From contig BSQZ01000005.1 in assembly GCA_033239005.1 (NCBI GenBank), positions 14,310,001 to 14,374,000 on the forward strand: 64,000 nt of DNA, given 5' to 3'. The notes beneath the pieces were generated by a model that was given only the letters and a program-made list of their open reading frames with translations, was not told the origin of the DNA and ran no database searches. The number at the start of each line of letters is the position of its first letter. Position 1 is the first letter of the stretch. The translations under genes were made by a program, and so were the position numbers. Of the stretch, positions 30,495 to 42,725 are shown piece after piece. This stretch comes from Lamellibrachia satsuma (taxonomy: Eukaryota > Annelida > Polychaeta > Sabellida > Siboglinidae).

Positions 30495-31235
30495 CCCACT
30501 CAGTCCTCGTCTTGCCGCAAGTGGCACATAAGACTTCCACAAGAGAGCGCCACTGCTGCCGGTTTGCGGCCTGTCTGGTGATGGTTTCCCAGGTCAGTCC
30601 ACATGCCTTCATCTCTTTCTCCATGGTTCTTCGCCAGGTCTCCTTGGGACGACCTCTTTTGCGCTTCCCATCCGGTGTCCAGCGTAGGGCTATTCTGGGC
30701 AGTGCATCTTGTTGCATTCGACACACGTGCCCCAGCCATCTCCATCTTCTCTTCTTCATAGTTTTGGTAAGAGATTTTGCATTTTTGTCCTCTTGTGCAG
30801 TTCTTGATTTGAAATTCTTCTAGGCCGGAAGATTCTGGAAGGTATGTATTTTGTGGGCTATTCTAGTTGTTAGTTTCTAGCACTCTGCCCAATACACTAA
30901 AACGCTGACGACATTGCTGTTGAAGATTCTGAGTTGTTGAATATTTTGGGTTTAGCGTTGGTTCCAATTTGTTTTGACTTCCAGATGTTCTTCAGCGTGG
31001 CAGACGACTGGTTTGCTTTGGTGATCCTGGAGTTGACCTCTCTCTCTCGGAGACTCCATGTGTTCCTATTTTGCTCCCAAGTTATGTGAAATCGTTCACT
31101 TCATCTATGTCACTGTTATTTACGGGTGACTGGTTCGTTTGACTTGTGATTCATTTTCATCAGCTTTGTTTTGCTGGTGTTCGCTTTCAGACCCAACTTC
31201 TGTGCTGTCTCTGTCTTCTCTTGCATGTCTCTCTG
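30495..31235 (-). mobile_element. LINE fragment, 3' end of ORF2, copy 2
   Basis: Longer than copy 1. On the minus strand it includes a reverse-transcriptase thumb/linker stretch with SRITKANQSSATLKNIWKSK and KIFNNSE, then RWRWLGHVCRM, GKRKRGRPKETWRRTMEKEM and RQQWRSLVEVLCA. Stops are present, so it is inactive. Confidence 0.85.
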
Positions 31236-32638
31236 CCGACAATATACTTCTGTGAATTTAGCATTAATCCTTCTTTCCGGGCCACTTTGAAGAAGTTAAT
31301 GAATCTTTCATCGTGTTGTTCCTCACTTTCTCCGTAAATGGCGATATAATCGCTGATCCCAACACATCCTTCACACTGTTCGATGATGGCATCCATGCGT
31401 TGTTGGAACAAATCTTGGCTGATGCCCAAGCCAAAGAGTAGGACACTGAAACAATAACGTCCAAAGGGGGTTCTGAATGTGGTGAGATCTTGAGAGGACG
31501 GTGCCAACTTCACACTCCAGTATTCCGCTTTTGCATCTCCTCAACCGTGGGAATCTTGTGAGGACATCGTTTCAGCGCCTTGTTCAGCTTCTGGGGGTCC
31601 AGGCACACATGAAAACTTCCATCTGATTTCACAACATATGTGAGTGAAGAACACCAGTCTGAGTGCCTCGTGACTTTGTGTATAAATCTTCCATCTTCTT
31701 TATTTCATCACTTTGGGACGAACGTGTATGGAGCAGCGACGCGGTTGATCTATGAATGGTGTCGCATCTGGCTTCAGGTGAATCTCTTCTTCCAAGTTTG
31801 GGCGAGTCATTCGACTGTTTCGGCAGATTACTATCCTCGTTGACTGTTGGGTAATTGGTCGGCGATCGTGCGTTGAGAATGTCACCAACCTCGACTTTGT
31901 GAACTGCATCGACAGCAAGGGATAGGAACTTCAGCAATTCGCATGATGGCAACCCCAATATTGCAGGTCCTGTTACTTCGACAACATAACACTTCAAGCA
32001 ATGGTACTCATTCTGGTCGTTTCGTCGAAAGCTTAACTAGATGATCCAAAACATTTGATGTTGTCACCGGTGTAGGAAGACAGTTTGATATTTTGTTCAC
32101 GCTGTAGGATTTGCTCAGGTCGAAGACTACCAAATGTATGTTTAAATGTTCGTAGCGGTAGGGCATTTCCTCCTGATCCAGTGTCTATCTTTATCTGCAG
32201 AGGTCCCTTGACTACAGGAATATATACTATGATCATTTTGTTATGTCAATTCATTTCATTCTTTTCAAATTTACACTTTGTAGCCTTTTCACGGAGTACT
32301 GATACAAAGTGGATTATATTTTCCTCGGCTTTCTGGCGCATATGTACAAACTCCAGACGATGGACGCGAATATTTATCTAGACTGTTGTATAAACCTGTT
32401 CCTCGATGAGGGCCCAGACTACATTTGGATCTTTCTTGTCATCGTCAAAGAAACCTGATGACAGGATTCTTCTCATGCCTTCATCTCCAATTGCTATTTT
32501 GATTTTTATTGCTTGTTTGTGACGGTCATTAACGTTCTGATCTTCTAGATACGATTCCGTTCTTGCATTAAATGCTCTGAATGCGTCAGCCACGGGTTCG
32601 TGGCCCCAGATCATAGTAGGCATTTTTGTTGTGGCCAT
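31236..32638 (-). mobile_element. Second gypsy-type element, decayed fragment, copy 2
   Basis: Duplicate of 9,425-10,833: gag-like start at 32,638, protease IDTGSGGNALP near 32,195 and RT fragments to 31,240. It shares the abrupt end at the LINE junction, so the gypsy-LINE chimera predates duplication of units 1 and 2. Confidence 0.85.
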
Positions 32639-33585
32639 GTTCGTGCAGGTATGGTAACGGCGTCAACGGGGTTCCTTAATCTGCGGTTCCGCACGATAGG
32701 AATGTTCATTTACGAATTAAGTGCGGCAACGGCACTCAGACGTTTCAACATCAACAACAACTAGTACAGTGTTGTACAAATCAGTCACATGGTCTGCATG
32801 TTCTTGGTAACTCATTTTTATCGCTGCCACCATTTTAATAACATGCATCGATGCTCATTTGATGGTCGCACATGTCTTAATGTAACTAACTTACATCGTG
32901 CCCGTATTGCAAATGGTGGATGTTTAACCAACCCACCAGCTGGCAGCACATATCATTACACATATAACTATATATGATATAACTGATGTGCATGAAGTTA
33001 TGCGTGTATGTGTCATACTTTGCTTGAAATGAATGTACATTTGCACTTGAAAATGGAGATGCTGCGTTCGCATTTGCAAAAATTTTGGTACACAGGCATT
33101 GAAACATTGGACATATCTTCTACAGTGTATGAGAAAAGGTGGGTACTTTTTTGGACTTGATGGTAGTAACGGTGACGACGAAAATGTGTTTCCAATTGGT
33201 TGTAGACTCATATGCTTAATGAAGAATAATAGAAGTTAGATCCAAATTTCGGTAAGCAATTCCTAAATGGTACATTGTAGGTAACTGCTCTGACAAAAAT
33301 AACAAGATGATAAAGAAAAGCGATTTCACAAAAACAAGTTATTTTTTTGTTGGCACACTCATCTACACAAATAGGGAATGCCAGTTACAAGGGAACCCTT
33401 AATCAATTTCAATACATGATTTATGGTAGTTACGGATTTCTTAAGCAAGTTTAAATGTACTCACTTTTCAAGCAGTCTGAAACTTACAAGCATGCGAATT
33501 TATTATATAGTTATATACACGCGTTAATTAGTGAACGTACAAATAAAATGCGTAAAACATTATAAAGAACAGTCACAAAAAGTTT
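32639..33585. repeat. Unit segment upstream of tRNA-Pro, copy 2
   Basis: Counterpart of 10,834-11,783 with small indels. No gene seen. Confidence 0.7.
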
Positions 33586-33657
33586 GGGCTCGTCCGGGAT
33601 TTGAACCCGGGACCTCTCGCACCCAAAGCGAGAATCATACCCCTAGACCAACGAGCC
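33586..33657 (-). tRNA. tRNA-Pro(UGG), intact
   Basis: Base-for-base the same mature sequence as 11,784-11,855. A TTTT stretch (minus strand, 33,577-33,581) follows the gene. Confidence 0.96.
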
Positions 33658-34052
33658 ACTTATAACATGGATAGTAAGCATATCAATTTAACAGTTCTGG
33701 TTTCATCTTGGTCGGATCTATTTTATGCGCTCAAACATTCGTTATGTTGTCATCCAAACAGCTTCACTAACACTGTTGTCACTAGTCTACGGCATACAGT
33801 ACACTATTGTATGAGACTGCGTCAATTGCAAAAGACAGGTATAATAATTGATCGCCCTTTTATCTGGAACACTAAAATCACACGTGAATTGACATTTTAT
33901 AATTAAACATTATATACTTTCTACATATCCTGCGCTGTTTATTCCAGGTCAGTTAATCAACTTAATTCTTTTTGCAGATCAGTTGATGCACTTAATTCTT
34001 CAGTCTTGACAAATTCTGACAACATAATCAGAAATAGGTATAAAAATGACAC

Positions 34053-34116
34053 GGGCTCGTCCGGAATTTGAACCCGGGACCTGTCGCACCCGAAGCGAAA
34101 ATCATACCAACGAGCG
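34053..34116 (-). pseudogene. tRNA-Pro(CGG)-like with deleted D arm
   Basis: Unit 2 copy of 14,448-14,511; it also has a changed first base pair (CGAGCG) and a T-arm change (CCGGAAT). Confidence 0.85.
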
Positions 34117-34363
34117 ACTACCTAAAGATAGGCATTTGGTCGCCGTCATATGTGTTGAAAAGTCGATTTATTATTTTTCTGTCATTTGTAATTGAAACTG
34201 CTTGTCTGACAGTGTTGTCGCTATTATGGTTATGTAGAAAGGACATTCACCGCGAAACAGCTTCAATTACAAATGACAAAGGAGCAGCATGCGTTTACAG
34301 TGACCAAAACAAATAAAATCTAGTCTGCATGACTCGTTTACAAACACTATTATCTGAAATAGT

Positions 34364-34414
34364 GGCTCGTTGGTCTAGGGGTATGATTTTCGCGTTCAAA
34401 TCCTAGACGAGCCC
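34364..34414 (+). pseudogene. tRNA-Pro-like lacking the anticodon arm
   Basis: Only 51 bases remain: acceptor, D arm and T arm are joined directly (TTTTCGCGTTCAAATCC). About 21 bases covering the anticodon loop, variable region and half the T stem are missing. Confidence 0.85.
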
Positions 34415-34708
34415 ATTTTTTTTTTACAATTGTTGGTTAGGTCAAATAATGTGTATTCAATACTTGGTGCAAAGTCAAACGACAAAATATGCAAAAATGA
34501 ACGCACAACATATTAATTGATATTAGAAATACGGAATTATTTCCAATATCCCATTGTGATGAGTAATGTTTCGCATAATTATTAGGTTAGATTTTAATTT
34601 ACCTAATCGTACGTCATATTTATTCAGTTTTTGAAAATGCATACCAATTCAAAACCACATTTATGTTTAAATATAGGACGGTAATTGTTGTTTTTATTGT
34701 AACGAAGG

Positions 34709-35010
34709 AATGGATGGGTGGGTGGATGGGTGGGTGGGCGGGTGTGTGTGGGTGTGTGGTTGCGTGGTTGGATGGTGGAAGATGGGTGGATTGGATGGAT
34801 GGATGGATTGGATGGTGGATGGATTGGATTAGATGGAATGGATGGATGGATGGATGGGTGGGTGGGTGGGTGGGTGGTGGGTGGGTGGGCGGATGGATAG
34901 GATGGAATGGATGGATGGATGGGTGGGAGGGTGGGTGGGTGGGTGGGTGGGTGGGTGGGTGTGTGGGTGGTTGGATGGATGGATGGATGGATGGATGGAT
35001 GGAAGGACGA
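34709..35010 (+). repeat. GGAT/GGGT satellite
   Basis: Shorter allele of the unit 1 array, with a TGGTGGGTGGGCGGATGG interruption near 34,880. Confidence 0.95.
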
Positions 35011-35066
35011 GGCCAGAGGATTCTCTCGATTGAGAGCCCGACGTTCCCGTTACGTTACCGCGCACC
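35009..35066 (-). pseudogene. tRNA-like A/B-box module, diverged
   Basis: Counterpart of 15,591-15,648; the minus strand has GCGGTAACGTAACGGGAACG and the CTCTCAATCGAGAG hairpin. Confidence 0.45.
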
Positions 35067-35142
35067 ACAATTTTGTAAGAGATGACAAAAATACAATTCC
35101 ATCCAATCCATCCAATGTTGTATATAGCATTACAAAAGCAGC

Positions 35143-35226
35143 TGCCAGATGCGGGATTCTAACCCTCGCCTGGAGAACCAGACTGCGACTTGAACGCAGC
35201 GCCTTAGACCGCTCGGCCATCCGTAC
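35143..35226 (-). pseudogene. tRNA-Leu-like (anticodon CAA)
   Basis: Unit 2 copy of 15,725-15,808, with the same GTACGGA acceptor strand and GGTTAGAATCC B box. Confidence 0.75.
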
Positions 35227-35705
35227 GCTCATTCACCATTCATCAGATGGGACAAACGTCATGGCGGGTCGAAAGACAAAAAAACGAAACTTGACATAAC
35301 GGGAATCGATGCATGAAGGCATTAAATATTTTTTACTATAAATTGTTCATGTGGAAATCAAGAATAACCGTTCGTTCATTCATTCATTCACTTATAACAA
35401 GTAATTACTAAAAAAACAACAATTACCTTCCTATGTTTAAACATAAATATGGTTTTGAATTGATTTGAATTTAATTTTTTTTAACTATGACGCAACATTA
35501 ACTAATTAAAACTTAACATAGTAATTATGAGAAACATTAATTATCACAGAGGGATGTTGGAAACAATTCCATATTTCTGATATAAAGTATATTGTGCGTT
35601 CAATAGATATTGTTGTGTATTAATTTATGCAGATTTTTCGTTTGACTTTGCACCAAGTATTGCAATAAACTTTATTTGACGTAACCAACGGTTATACAAC
35701 AAAAC

Positions 35706-35777
35706 GGGCTCGTCCGCGATTTGAACCCGGGACCTCTCGCACACTAAGCGAAAATCATACCCCTAGACCAACGAGCC
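35706..35777 (-). tRNA. tRNA-Pro body with AGU (Thr) anticodon
   Basis: Acceptor GGCTCGT/ACGAGCC, D arm, anticodon stem TTCGC/GCGAG and TTCAAAT loop are all preserved, with one G-G mismatch in the T stem (CCGGG/CGCGG). The anticodon loop is TTAGTGT, so the anticodon is AGT. If expressed and charged by prolyl-tRNA synthetase it would place proline at ACU threonine codons; it may equally be a silent pseudogene. Both box promoters look usable. Confidence 0.65.
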
Positions 35778-36064
35778 ACCATACAACACCAAAAATTTCG
35801 TAAACGAGTCGGGCAGACTAGATTTAATTTATTTTGGTCACCGTAAACGCCTGATGCTCCGTTGTCGTTTGTAACTGAAGCTGTTTCGCTGCGAATGTCC
35901 TTTCTACATAACCGCAGGAGCGACAACACTGTTAGACAAACAGTTTCAATTCCAAATGACACAGGAATAATCAATCGACTTTTGTACACCTGTGATGTGG
36001 ACAGTGAATCACGTAAATCACGCTGCGTCGTAATTTGCTTAAGAAATGCTTAACTTCAAGACGT

Positions 36065-36136
36065 AATTCGTTGGTCCAGGAATATGAGTTTCGCTTCGGC
36101 TGCGAGAGGTCCCGGGTTCTAATCCCGAACGAGCCC
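36065..36136 (+). pseudogene. tRNA-Pro(CGG)-like, 5' acceptor lost
   Basis: Copy of 16,647-16,718 with a better anticodon stem (TTCGC/GCGAG, loop TTCGGCT) but the same unpaired AATTCGT start and B box GGTTCTAATCC. Confidence 0.75.
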
Positions 36137-36417
36137 GTGAAGTTTTTACACCTATTTGCGATTATGTTGTAATAATTGGTCCAGAGTGATGAATTAAGGG
36201 CATCAACTGTTCTGGAACAAACTGCGCAGTATAGGTAGAAAGTTTATGATGTTTAATTATAAAATTTCATTAAAACATACCAAATACACAAAATTCACCG
36301 TACCAGTTCGTCAACCACCACAAAAGAGAATTATACGCTATTATTTATTTGTAGCGTAGACTGTTATTTTAGTACGTGTGTGGAAACTTAACACAAGAGT
36401 ATGACTTCGTTGTTACA

Positions 36418-36564
36418 ACATTTGGTGGATGTTAGTGCAGCCACAGGAAATAAACATTTGATGGATGTTAGTGCTGCTACAGGAAATAAACATTTGGTGG
36501 ATGTTAGTGTTGCTACAGGAAATAAACATTTGGTAGATGTTAGTGTTGCCACAGGAAATAAATA
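36418..36564 (+). repeat. 36-bp minisatellite, 4 copies
   Basis: One unit fewer than the unit 1 array at 17,000-17,181, as expected of a changing tandem repeat. Confidence 0.92.
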
Positions 36565-36993
36565 ATGTCCTAACAAATTCGGGAAGGTGGCATCAATTCG
36601 ACTGACCATAACAAGAAAGTGAGAAACCGTGGCCTGTTCGCAGCATCGCCTCAAGCCGCTCTGTTATCCAGATTTCTCTTGGTTGAGGTTAATGTTGTGA
36701 AAATCTCAAGCCGCTCGGTTATACTGATTTTTCTTGGTTGAGGTTAATGTAAACAGTTGTTATATAACGCGGTGTCCATTCCTTGGGACTGTTCAATGCG
36801 TTTTACACTTCACTCCTTGACAGATATGTTCGTTCCAACGCCATTTCGACGTCTCTGGGAAGCGTTCAGCCCTGCTGCAATTACTGCGCGAATACTATTC
36901 TTCCAGATACACAATTCTGTATGTAGCAAGGTACTCATTTATACAACTAATTGTGGCAACATGGGGGGAACGAAGTTGCCATAGCTTCGAAAC

Positions 36994-37064
36994 AGCAGCC
37001 AGAGCAATCGAACCCGGGTTCTCTCGATTGAGAGCCGGCCGTTCTAACAGCAACGTTACCGTTA
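36994..37064 (-). pseudogene. tRNA-like A/B-box module
   Basis: Counterpart of 17,612-17,682; GTTAGAACGGCCGGCTCTC then GGGTTCGATTG on the minus strand. Confidence 0.55.
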
Positions 37065-37135
37065 TATTGTAAGAGGTGACACAACAATCAATTCCTCTGA
37101 CCACAACATTTTGTGTATAGCATTACAAAAATAGT

Positions 37136-37219
37136 TGTCAGAAGTGGGATTCGAACCCACGCCTGGAGAACCAGACTGCGACCTGAACGCAGCGCCTTAG
37201 ACCGCTCGGCCATCCTGAC
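37136..37219 (-). tRNA. tRNA-Leu(CAG), intact
   Basis: Same mature sequence class as 21,798-21,881, with acceptor, anticodon and T stems fully paired and B box GGTTCGAATCC. On the minus strand a TTTTT lies just past the 3' end. Its unit 1 copy (17,753) has decayed. Confidence 0.96.
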
Positions 37220-37917
37220 TTCTTTAAACTTTCTTAGCCAGTCGTACACTTATTCGCCACTCACCATACCATTTCGTTCACGTTCATGTTGTCACAGTTA
37301 TCGCAGTTGTATAAATTAGTAGCTGACTACAGACAGAGGTGTAAACCTGAACGAATAGCATTCGCGCAGTAATTGTAGCGGGGCTGAATGTTCCCAGAGA
37401 AGTCGAAAATTGGGTTGGAATGAACAGGTCACACGGACTGAATACGGGTCTTTATAAGAAAGTGCTTTTTTACATTAAAACTGCTTCCTCGAATGATTTA
37501 GCCTATTGCAAATCCGCTTAATTGGTGTCCAAATATGTAGTGCGTGAATAGTCCATGTAACATCCGCAGTCAATTTAATAAAAATGCCTATTTTAGTTCA
37601 AATCATCAAAAGAATTTACTTCAGTCGTTAGATCTGGTACGGACCAAAAAGTGGTAAGAACTGTGTGGGTCAACGCTGATCATGGGCGTGACTTCCATCC
37701 GCTCTCCGGTCACATGATAAAGTTACGAAGTTTCACAAAGCCAGAAAATGGTGATTTTTCAGCATGTCGATTTTCACTCCAATTAATGCTTGAACAAGCA
37801 TTAACTAATTTAATAAATGAGTTAGCATGTTGCAGTGGACACTGCAGTGGTCAATTTATTTGAAATGAAATTAGCAAAAACATCGAACTGATTAAGTACC
37901 TTTAACATAAACCAAGT

Positions 37918-37985
37918 GAAATCAGGGTAACCGAGCGACCTGAGGTGCTGCTGCGATCAGGACGTAGCCTTGTTCTCTCTTGTTG
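37918..37985 (+). pseudogene. tRNA-Leu-like relic
   Basis: AAATCAGGGTAACCGAGCG and GAGGTGCTGCTGCGATCAGG; counterpart of 18,540-18,630. Confidence 0.45.
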
Positions 37986-38030
37986 TGGTCAGTCGAATTG
38001 ATGCCACCTTCTCGAAATTGTTAGGGAGTC

Positions 38031-38224
38031 GTTTATTTCCTGTGGCAGCATTGAGCAGCACAAACATTCACCAAACGTTTATTTCCTGTGGTAACCTTAA
38101 CAACCACCAAATGTTTATTTCCTCTATCAGCAGTAACATCCACCAAATGTTTATTTCCCGTGGCAGTATTAACATCCACCAAATGTTTATTTCCTGTGGC
38201 AGCATTAACACCCACCAATGTTTC
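38031..38224 (-). repeat. 36-bp minisatellite, about 5 copies, inverted
   Basis: One unit longer than its unit 1 counterpart at 18,651. Confidence 0.92.
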
Positions 38225-39660
38225 AAATTCATTTTGCGATAAATCAAACATACCTAATATTAACTGCAACATGCTAGCTAATGTGTGCAACTTTTGCATG
38301 TAGTTTTTATAAAATCATCAGACAAACTATTAAATTACATAAGGTTTGGTTAAACATTAATTGAAATGGAAATGGATTTCCAGTATTTTGAGCCTTACCA
38401 GATCTAACGACTAAAGTCAATTATTTCTATGATTTCAACAAAAATATGTATATTTTATTACATCGACTGCCGATGTTACATAAACTATTCACACACTATA
38501 TATTTGGACAAAGAGTCAGATTTGCGATAGGATAAATCAGTTGAGGATGGAGTTTTAAGTACGCCATAAATGTATTTTAAGTAGGATTGTTTCTGTGTGA
38601 AAGATCTAATGTCTGTCTTGCTTGAGATGTAGGCGGAACATAATTTGAGCATTGACATGAACAATGCCATGTTCGACACCAACTGAGTTGGTTCAATGAA
38701 ATGAGCGATGATTTCATTCCCTCCATGCTCTTTTGTTTTGGTTAGTGTAAACGCCTGCTGCTCCTTTGTAATTTGCAATATTTAAAATGAATGCTCGTGT
38801 ACCAAAATGTTTGCAAACGCGTACGCAACATCTTTCAAGTGCAAAATGAATGTACATTCATTTCAAGCAAAGTATTATATATACACGCATGCTTGCATGT
38901 ACATTAAGTGTTATATGCATGCACATATATAGCTCTATGCACGCACATATTAGTGCAAGTTCAGCAAATGTGTGTAAGCTGTAAAAAAGAACGATTGTAC
39001 AGTCAGGAAAATGTTTTACATAGTCATGGCTCGTAAACATATCGTGTTGTCAGGTTTGATTTAATATCGGTCTACTTCCTGTGCTCAGAGGTTTGCTCTG
39101 TTGTGATTGAAAGTGTTTCACTAAGAGCATACGACGTACAGTACAATATTGTAAGACACGGCTTCAGTTACAAATGCTTTGGTGTGATAATTGACTGCTT
39201 TGTATCTGGTTTAGTAAAATCAGGCGTGGTGGCCTTTTCATTGGTTTAGCAGCTGTCGCCAATTCGCTATGTTTGTAAAAGGTACGTTCTTATATAGCCC
39301 GGTATCCAATCCGTAGGACCGCTGAATACTTCACACCCTGGCAGACCTGTTCATTCCAAGGCCATCTCAACTTCTCTGGGAAGCATTCAGCCTCGCTGCA
39401 ATTGCGCGAAGACTATTCGTTCACATTTCCAGCACTGTCTGTATTGCCAGGTACTCATTTATACAGCTGAGTGAACTGTGAACTTATGATGAAAAGGGAA
39501 TCACCATGGACGCTGACACAACGGACTCATTAAGTGTGTAATTCTCTCCGTTCCCGCCTTATGTGTTAAAAAGTCTAATTATTATTCCTCTGCCATTTGT
39601 AGTTGAAAGTGCTTGTCTAACAGTGTCATGTCATTGCGTTTACAGTGACCACAACAAAAC

Positions 39661-39741
39661 GTGTGTGTGCGTGTGTGTGTGTGCGTGCGTGCGTGCGTGC
39701 TTGCGTGCGTGCGTTCGTGCGTGCGTGCGTGTGTGTGTGTT
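39661..39741. repeat. (GT)n/(GTGC)n microsatellite, unit 2 only
   Basis: A mixed GTGTGT/GTGC run lies after AACAAAACG. At the matching point of unit 1 (about 20,253) the sequence passes directly into CAAGTCCAAAAAAG. Confidence 0.93.
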
Positions 39742-40407
39742 TGAGCCACTTGGTCACTCAAAAGCCTCCGTTACTTACCATCAAGTCCAAAAAAGTACCC
39801 ACCTTTTCTCACATACTGTAGAAGATAAGTCCAATGTTTGTATGCCTGCGTACCAACGTTTTTTGGAAATGCGAACGCAATATCTTAATATTCAATTGTA
39901 CTGTATTTCGGCAGCAGGGGATGGAATCATTGTTCATTTCATTGAACCAAATCAGTTGGTGTCGAGCATGGCATTGCTCATTTCAATGCTCAAATTATGT
40001 TCCGCCTACGTCTCAAGCAAGACAGACATTAGGTCTTTCAAACAGAAACAATCCTACTTAAAAATGCGTTAATGGCGTACTTAAAACCCCATCTTCAACT
40101 GCTTTAGCCTATCGCAAATCCGACTCTTTGGTGTCCAAATATGTAGTGTGTGAATAGTTTATGTAACATCGGTAGTCGATGTAATAAAATATACCTATTT
40201 TTGATGAAATCATCGAAATAATTGACTTTAGTCGTTAGATCTGTTAAGGCTCAAAATACTGGATATCCATTTCCATGTTTAAGCAAACATTATGTAATTT
40301 AATAGTTTGTCGGATGATTTCACAAAATCTACATGCAAAAGTTGCACACATTAGCTAGCATGTTGCAGTTAATATTAGGTAGGTTTGATTTTTCGCAAAA
40401 TAAATTT

Positions 40408-40566
40408 GAAACATTTGGTGGATGTTAATGCTGCCACAGGAAATAAACATTTGGTGGATGTTACTGCTGCCACGAGAAATAAATATTTGGTGGATGTTAA
40501 TGCTACCACAGGAAATAAACGTTTGGGAAATGTTTGTGCTGCTCAGTGCTGCCACAGGAAATAAAC
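40408..40566 (+). repeat. 36-bp minisatellite, about 4 copies
   Basis: Right-arm array of the unit 2 palindrome. Confidence 0.92.
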
Positions 40567-41259
40567 GACGCCCTAACAATTTCGAGAAGGTTGCATCAAT
40601 TCGACTGACCACAACAAGAGAGAACCAGACTATGCCCTTATCGCTGCAGCACCTCAGGCCGCTCGGTTACCCTGATTTCACTTGGTTTATGTTAAAGGTG
40701 CGTAATCAGTTCGATGTTTTTGCTAGTGTAATTTCAAATAAATTTAGCGAAAATCCAAACCATGTGACCGGAGAGCGGATGGAAGTCACGCCCATGATCA
40801 GCGTTGACCCACACAGTTCTTACCACTTTTTGTCCATACCAGGTCTAACGACTGAATCAATCATTTCGATGATCAGAACTAAAACATAATTTTTTTTATT
40901 AAATCGACTGCGGATGTTACATGAACTATTTACGCACTACATATTTGGACACCAATGAAGCGGATTTGCAATAGGCTAAATCAGTCTAGGAAGCAGTTTT
41001 AATGTAAAAAAAACACTTTCTTATAAAGAGTCGTATCTAGTCCGTGTGACCTGTTCATTCCATCGCAATTTTCGACTTCTCTGGGAACATCCAGCCCCGC
41101 AGCAATTACTGCGCGAATACTATTCGTTCAGGTTTACACCTCTGTCTGTAGCCAGATACTAATTTATACAACTGCGATAACTGTGACAACGTGAACGTGA
41201 ACGAAATGGTATGGTGAATGACGAATAAGTGTACGACTGGCTAAACAATTTTCAAAGAA

Positions 41260-41343
41260 GTCAGGATGGCCGAGCGGTCTAAGGCGCTGCGTTCAGGTCG
41301 CAGTCTGGTTCTCCAGGCTTGGGTTCGAATCCCACTTCTGACA
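41260..41343 (+). tRNA. tRNA-Leu(CAG), intact
   Basis: Differs from 21,798-21,881 by one base in the junction before the T stem (GGCTTGGG). All stems pair, anticodon CAG. A TTTTT stretch follows. Confidence 0.95.
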
Positions 41344-41414
41344 ACTATTTTTGTAATGCTATACACAAAATGTTGTGATCAGGGGGATTGATCGTTGTGT
41401 CACCTCTGACAATA

Positions 41415-41487
41415 TAACGGTAACGTAGCTGTTAGAACGGCCGGCTCTCAATCGAGAGAATCCGGGTTCGATTCTTCTGGCTGTCGT
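41415..41487 (+). pseudogene. tRNA-like A/B-box module
   Basis: Counterpart of 21,954-22,025 with the B box GGTTCGATTCT. Confidence 0.55.
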
Positions 41488-41751
41488 TTCGAAGCTATGG
41501 CAACTTCGTTTACCCCATGCTGCCACAATTATCTCAGTTGTATAAATGAGTACCTTGCTACATACAGAGGTGTATATCTGGAAGAATAGTATTCGCGCAG
41601 TAATTGCAGCAGGGCTGAACGCTTCCCAGAGACGTCGAAATGGCGTTGGAACGAACATATCTGTCATGGAGTGAATTGAGGGCATTGAACAGTCCCATGG
41701 AATGGACACCGCATTATATAACAACTGTTTATATTAACATCAACCAAGAGA

Positions 41752-41840
41752 AATCAGGATAACAGAGCGGCTTGAGGCGCTGCTGCGACCAGGCCACGGT
41801 CTGACTCTCTCTTGTTGTGGTCAGTCGAATTGATGCCACC
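41752..41840 (+). pseudogene. tRNA-Leu-like relic
   Basis: AATCAGGATAACAGAGCGGC and GAGGCGCTGCTGCGACCAGG; counterpart of 22,298-22,385. Confidence 0.45.
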
Positions 41841-42096
41841 TTCACGAATTTGTTGATTCACGTGATTCATGGTCCCCGTCTAAGGTGTAGAAAAGTCGAT
41901 TGATTATTCCTCTGTCATTTGGAATTGAAACTGCTTGTCTAACAATGTTATCGCCATTGCGGTTATGTAGAAAGGACATTCACGGCGAAACAGCTTCAGT
42001 TACACACGACAACGGAGCAACAGGCGTTTACGGTGACCAAAATAAATTAAATCTAGTCTGCACGACTCGTTTATGAACATTATTTAGTGGTATGGT

Positions 42097-42167
42097 GGCT
42101 CGTTGGTCTAGGGGTATGATTTTCGCTTAGGGTGCGAGAGGCCCCGGTTCAAATCCCGGACGAGCCC
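42097..42167 (+). tRNA. tRNA-Pro(AGG), one base short in the T arm
   Basis: Acceptor, D arm and anticodon arm (loop TTAGGGT) are perfect. The variable/T region reads GAGGCCCCGGTTC, one base shorter than the consensus, which leaves one mismatch in the T stem. TTTTCTTTT follows. It is the empty-site partner of the LINE insertion next to 22,638-22,709. Confidence 0.7.
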
Positions 42168-42506
42168 CTTTTCTTTTATAATCGTTGGTTAGGTCAAATA
42201 AAGTTTATTGCCATACTTGTTGCAAAGTCAAACGAAAAATCTGCATAAATTAATACACAACAGTATCTATTGAACGCACAGTAGACTTGATATCAGAATG
42301 GAATTGTTTCCAATAACCCACGGTGATAATTAATGTCTATCATAATTACACTGTTAAGTTAGTTAATGTTACGTTATAGTTAATAAAATTTAGAAAACTC
42401 AAATTAATTCAAAACCATATTTACGTTTAAACATAGGAAGGTCATTGTTGTTTTTATGTCAAGTTTCGTTTGTTTGTCTTCCGACCCGCCATGACTTGTG
42501 ACCCAT

Positions 42507-42590
42507 CTGATGAATGGTGAATGGTCTAAGGCGCTGCTTCCAGGTCGCAGTCTGGTTCTCCAGGCGACGGTTCGAATCCCACCTCTGACA
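42507..42590 (+). pseudogene. tRNA-Leu-like, 5' half degraded
   Basis: Unit 2 copy of 23,344-23,427, with the same TTCCAGG anticodon region. Confidence 0.75.
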
Positions 42591-42667
42591 GCTGCTTTTG
42601 TAATGCTATATACAACGTTGGAAGGATTGGATGGAATTTTTATTTTTGTTATCTCTTACACAATTGT

Positions 42668-42725
42668 GGGGCGCGGTAACGTATCGGGAACGTCGGGCAC
42701 TCAATCGAGAGAATCCTCTGGCCTC
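42668..42725 (+). pseudogene. tRNA-like A/B-box module, diverged
   Basis: GCGCGGTAACGTATCGGGAACG, then CACTCAATCGAGAG; counterpart of 23,508-23,565. Confidence 0.45.

Noticed and set aside
35706..35777. A genuine tRNA-Thr gene
   Set aside because: Acceptor, D arm and T arm match the tRNA-Pro genes of the same cluster; only the anticodon base differs.
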